Below, piece after piece: positions 63,966-64,000 of a stretch of 64,000 nucleotides of DNA. Under the pieces are notes generated by a model. It had not been told where the DNA came from. It saw only the letters and a program-made list of their open reading frames with translations, and searched no databases. A program made the translations under genes and the position numbers. Position 1 is the first letter of the stretch. Each line of letters opens with the position of its first letter. This DNA comes from Salvelinus alpinus (Eukaryota > Chordata > Actinopteri > Salmoniformes > Salmonidae). The stretch is taken from NCBI RefSeq assembly GCF_045679555.1, contig NC_092098.1, positions 17,559,038 through 17,623,037 of the forward strand, written 5' to 3'.

Positions 63966-64000
63966 ACAATATATTCTCCACACATGAAATACTGTATGTG

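Overview
This is vertebrate genomic DNA, most likely from a salmonid fish (Oncorhynchus, Salmo or Salvelinus type). Genes are split by GT-AG introns. The spaces between exons are filled with Tc1-like transposons, tRNA-derived SINEs and L2-like LINE tails typical of salmonids. No bacterial features and no CRISPR arrays are present.

Six host genes can be supported. On the plus strand are the last nine exons of zmym3 (509-7048). On the minus strand, from left to right, are an alpha-type connexin (11244-12326), the beta connexin gjb1 (18974-19696), a complete six-exon igbp1 (26830-31604), a complete five-exon Wnt11-family gene (34747-37104) and the 3' exons of eda (43901-46202). From memory of human gene order, ZMYM3, GJB1, IGBP1 and EDA lie together on Xq13.1, so this is a conserved block. 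Two members, the alpha connexin beside gjb1 and the Wnt11 gene, have no counterpart that I know of in the human block. The genes do not form one pathway. They cover a chromatin-associated zinc-finger protein, two gap-junction subunits, a PP2A-family phosphatase regulator and two secreted or shed developmental signals (Wnt11, ectodysplasin).

The rest is mobile DNA. At least eleven Tc1-like copies from about seven families are present, some full-length, some internally deleted, none with an intact transposase. Other elements are TIR and foldback elements (5746-6784, 13240-13392, 23788-24555, 46378-46487, 47958-48426, 58337-61016), L2-like LINE pieces, several SINEs, a degenerate tRNA-Pro and long microsatellites. 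The right-hand third (50281-56345) is a layered nest: an old LINE interrupted by one Tc1 element, which itself holds a second Tc1 and an unidentified 528-bp insertion; further along, the same LINE is interrupted by a short LTR element that holds another short LTR element with a clear target duplication.

The most unusual observations are structural: a perfect 79-bp palindrome inside a Tc1 copy, a perfect 61-bp inverted copy of intergenic sequence next to a (GT)n array, a LINE with an inverted 5' part that fits twin priming, and the nested stack. I found no convincing new multi-gene system. 'Family known' statements rest on memory; no database search was run.
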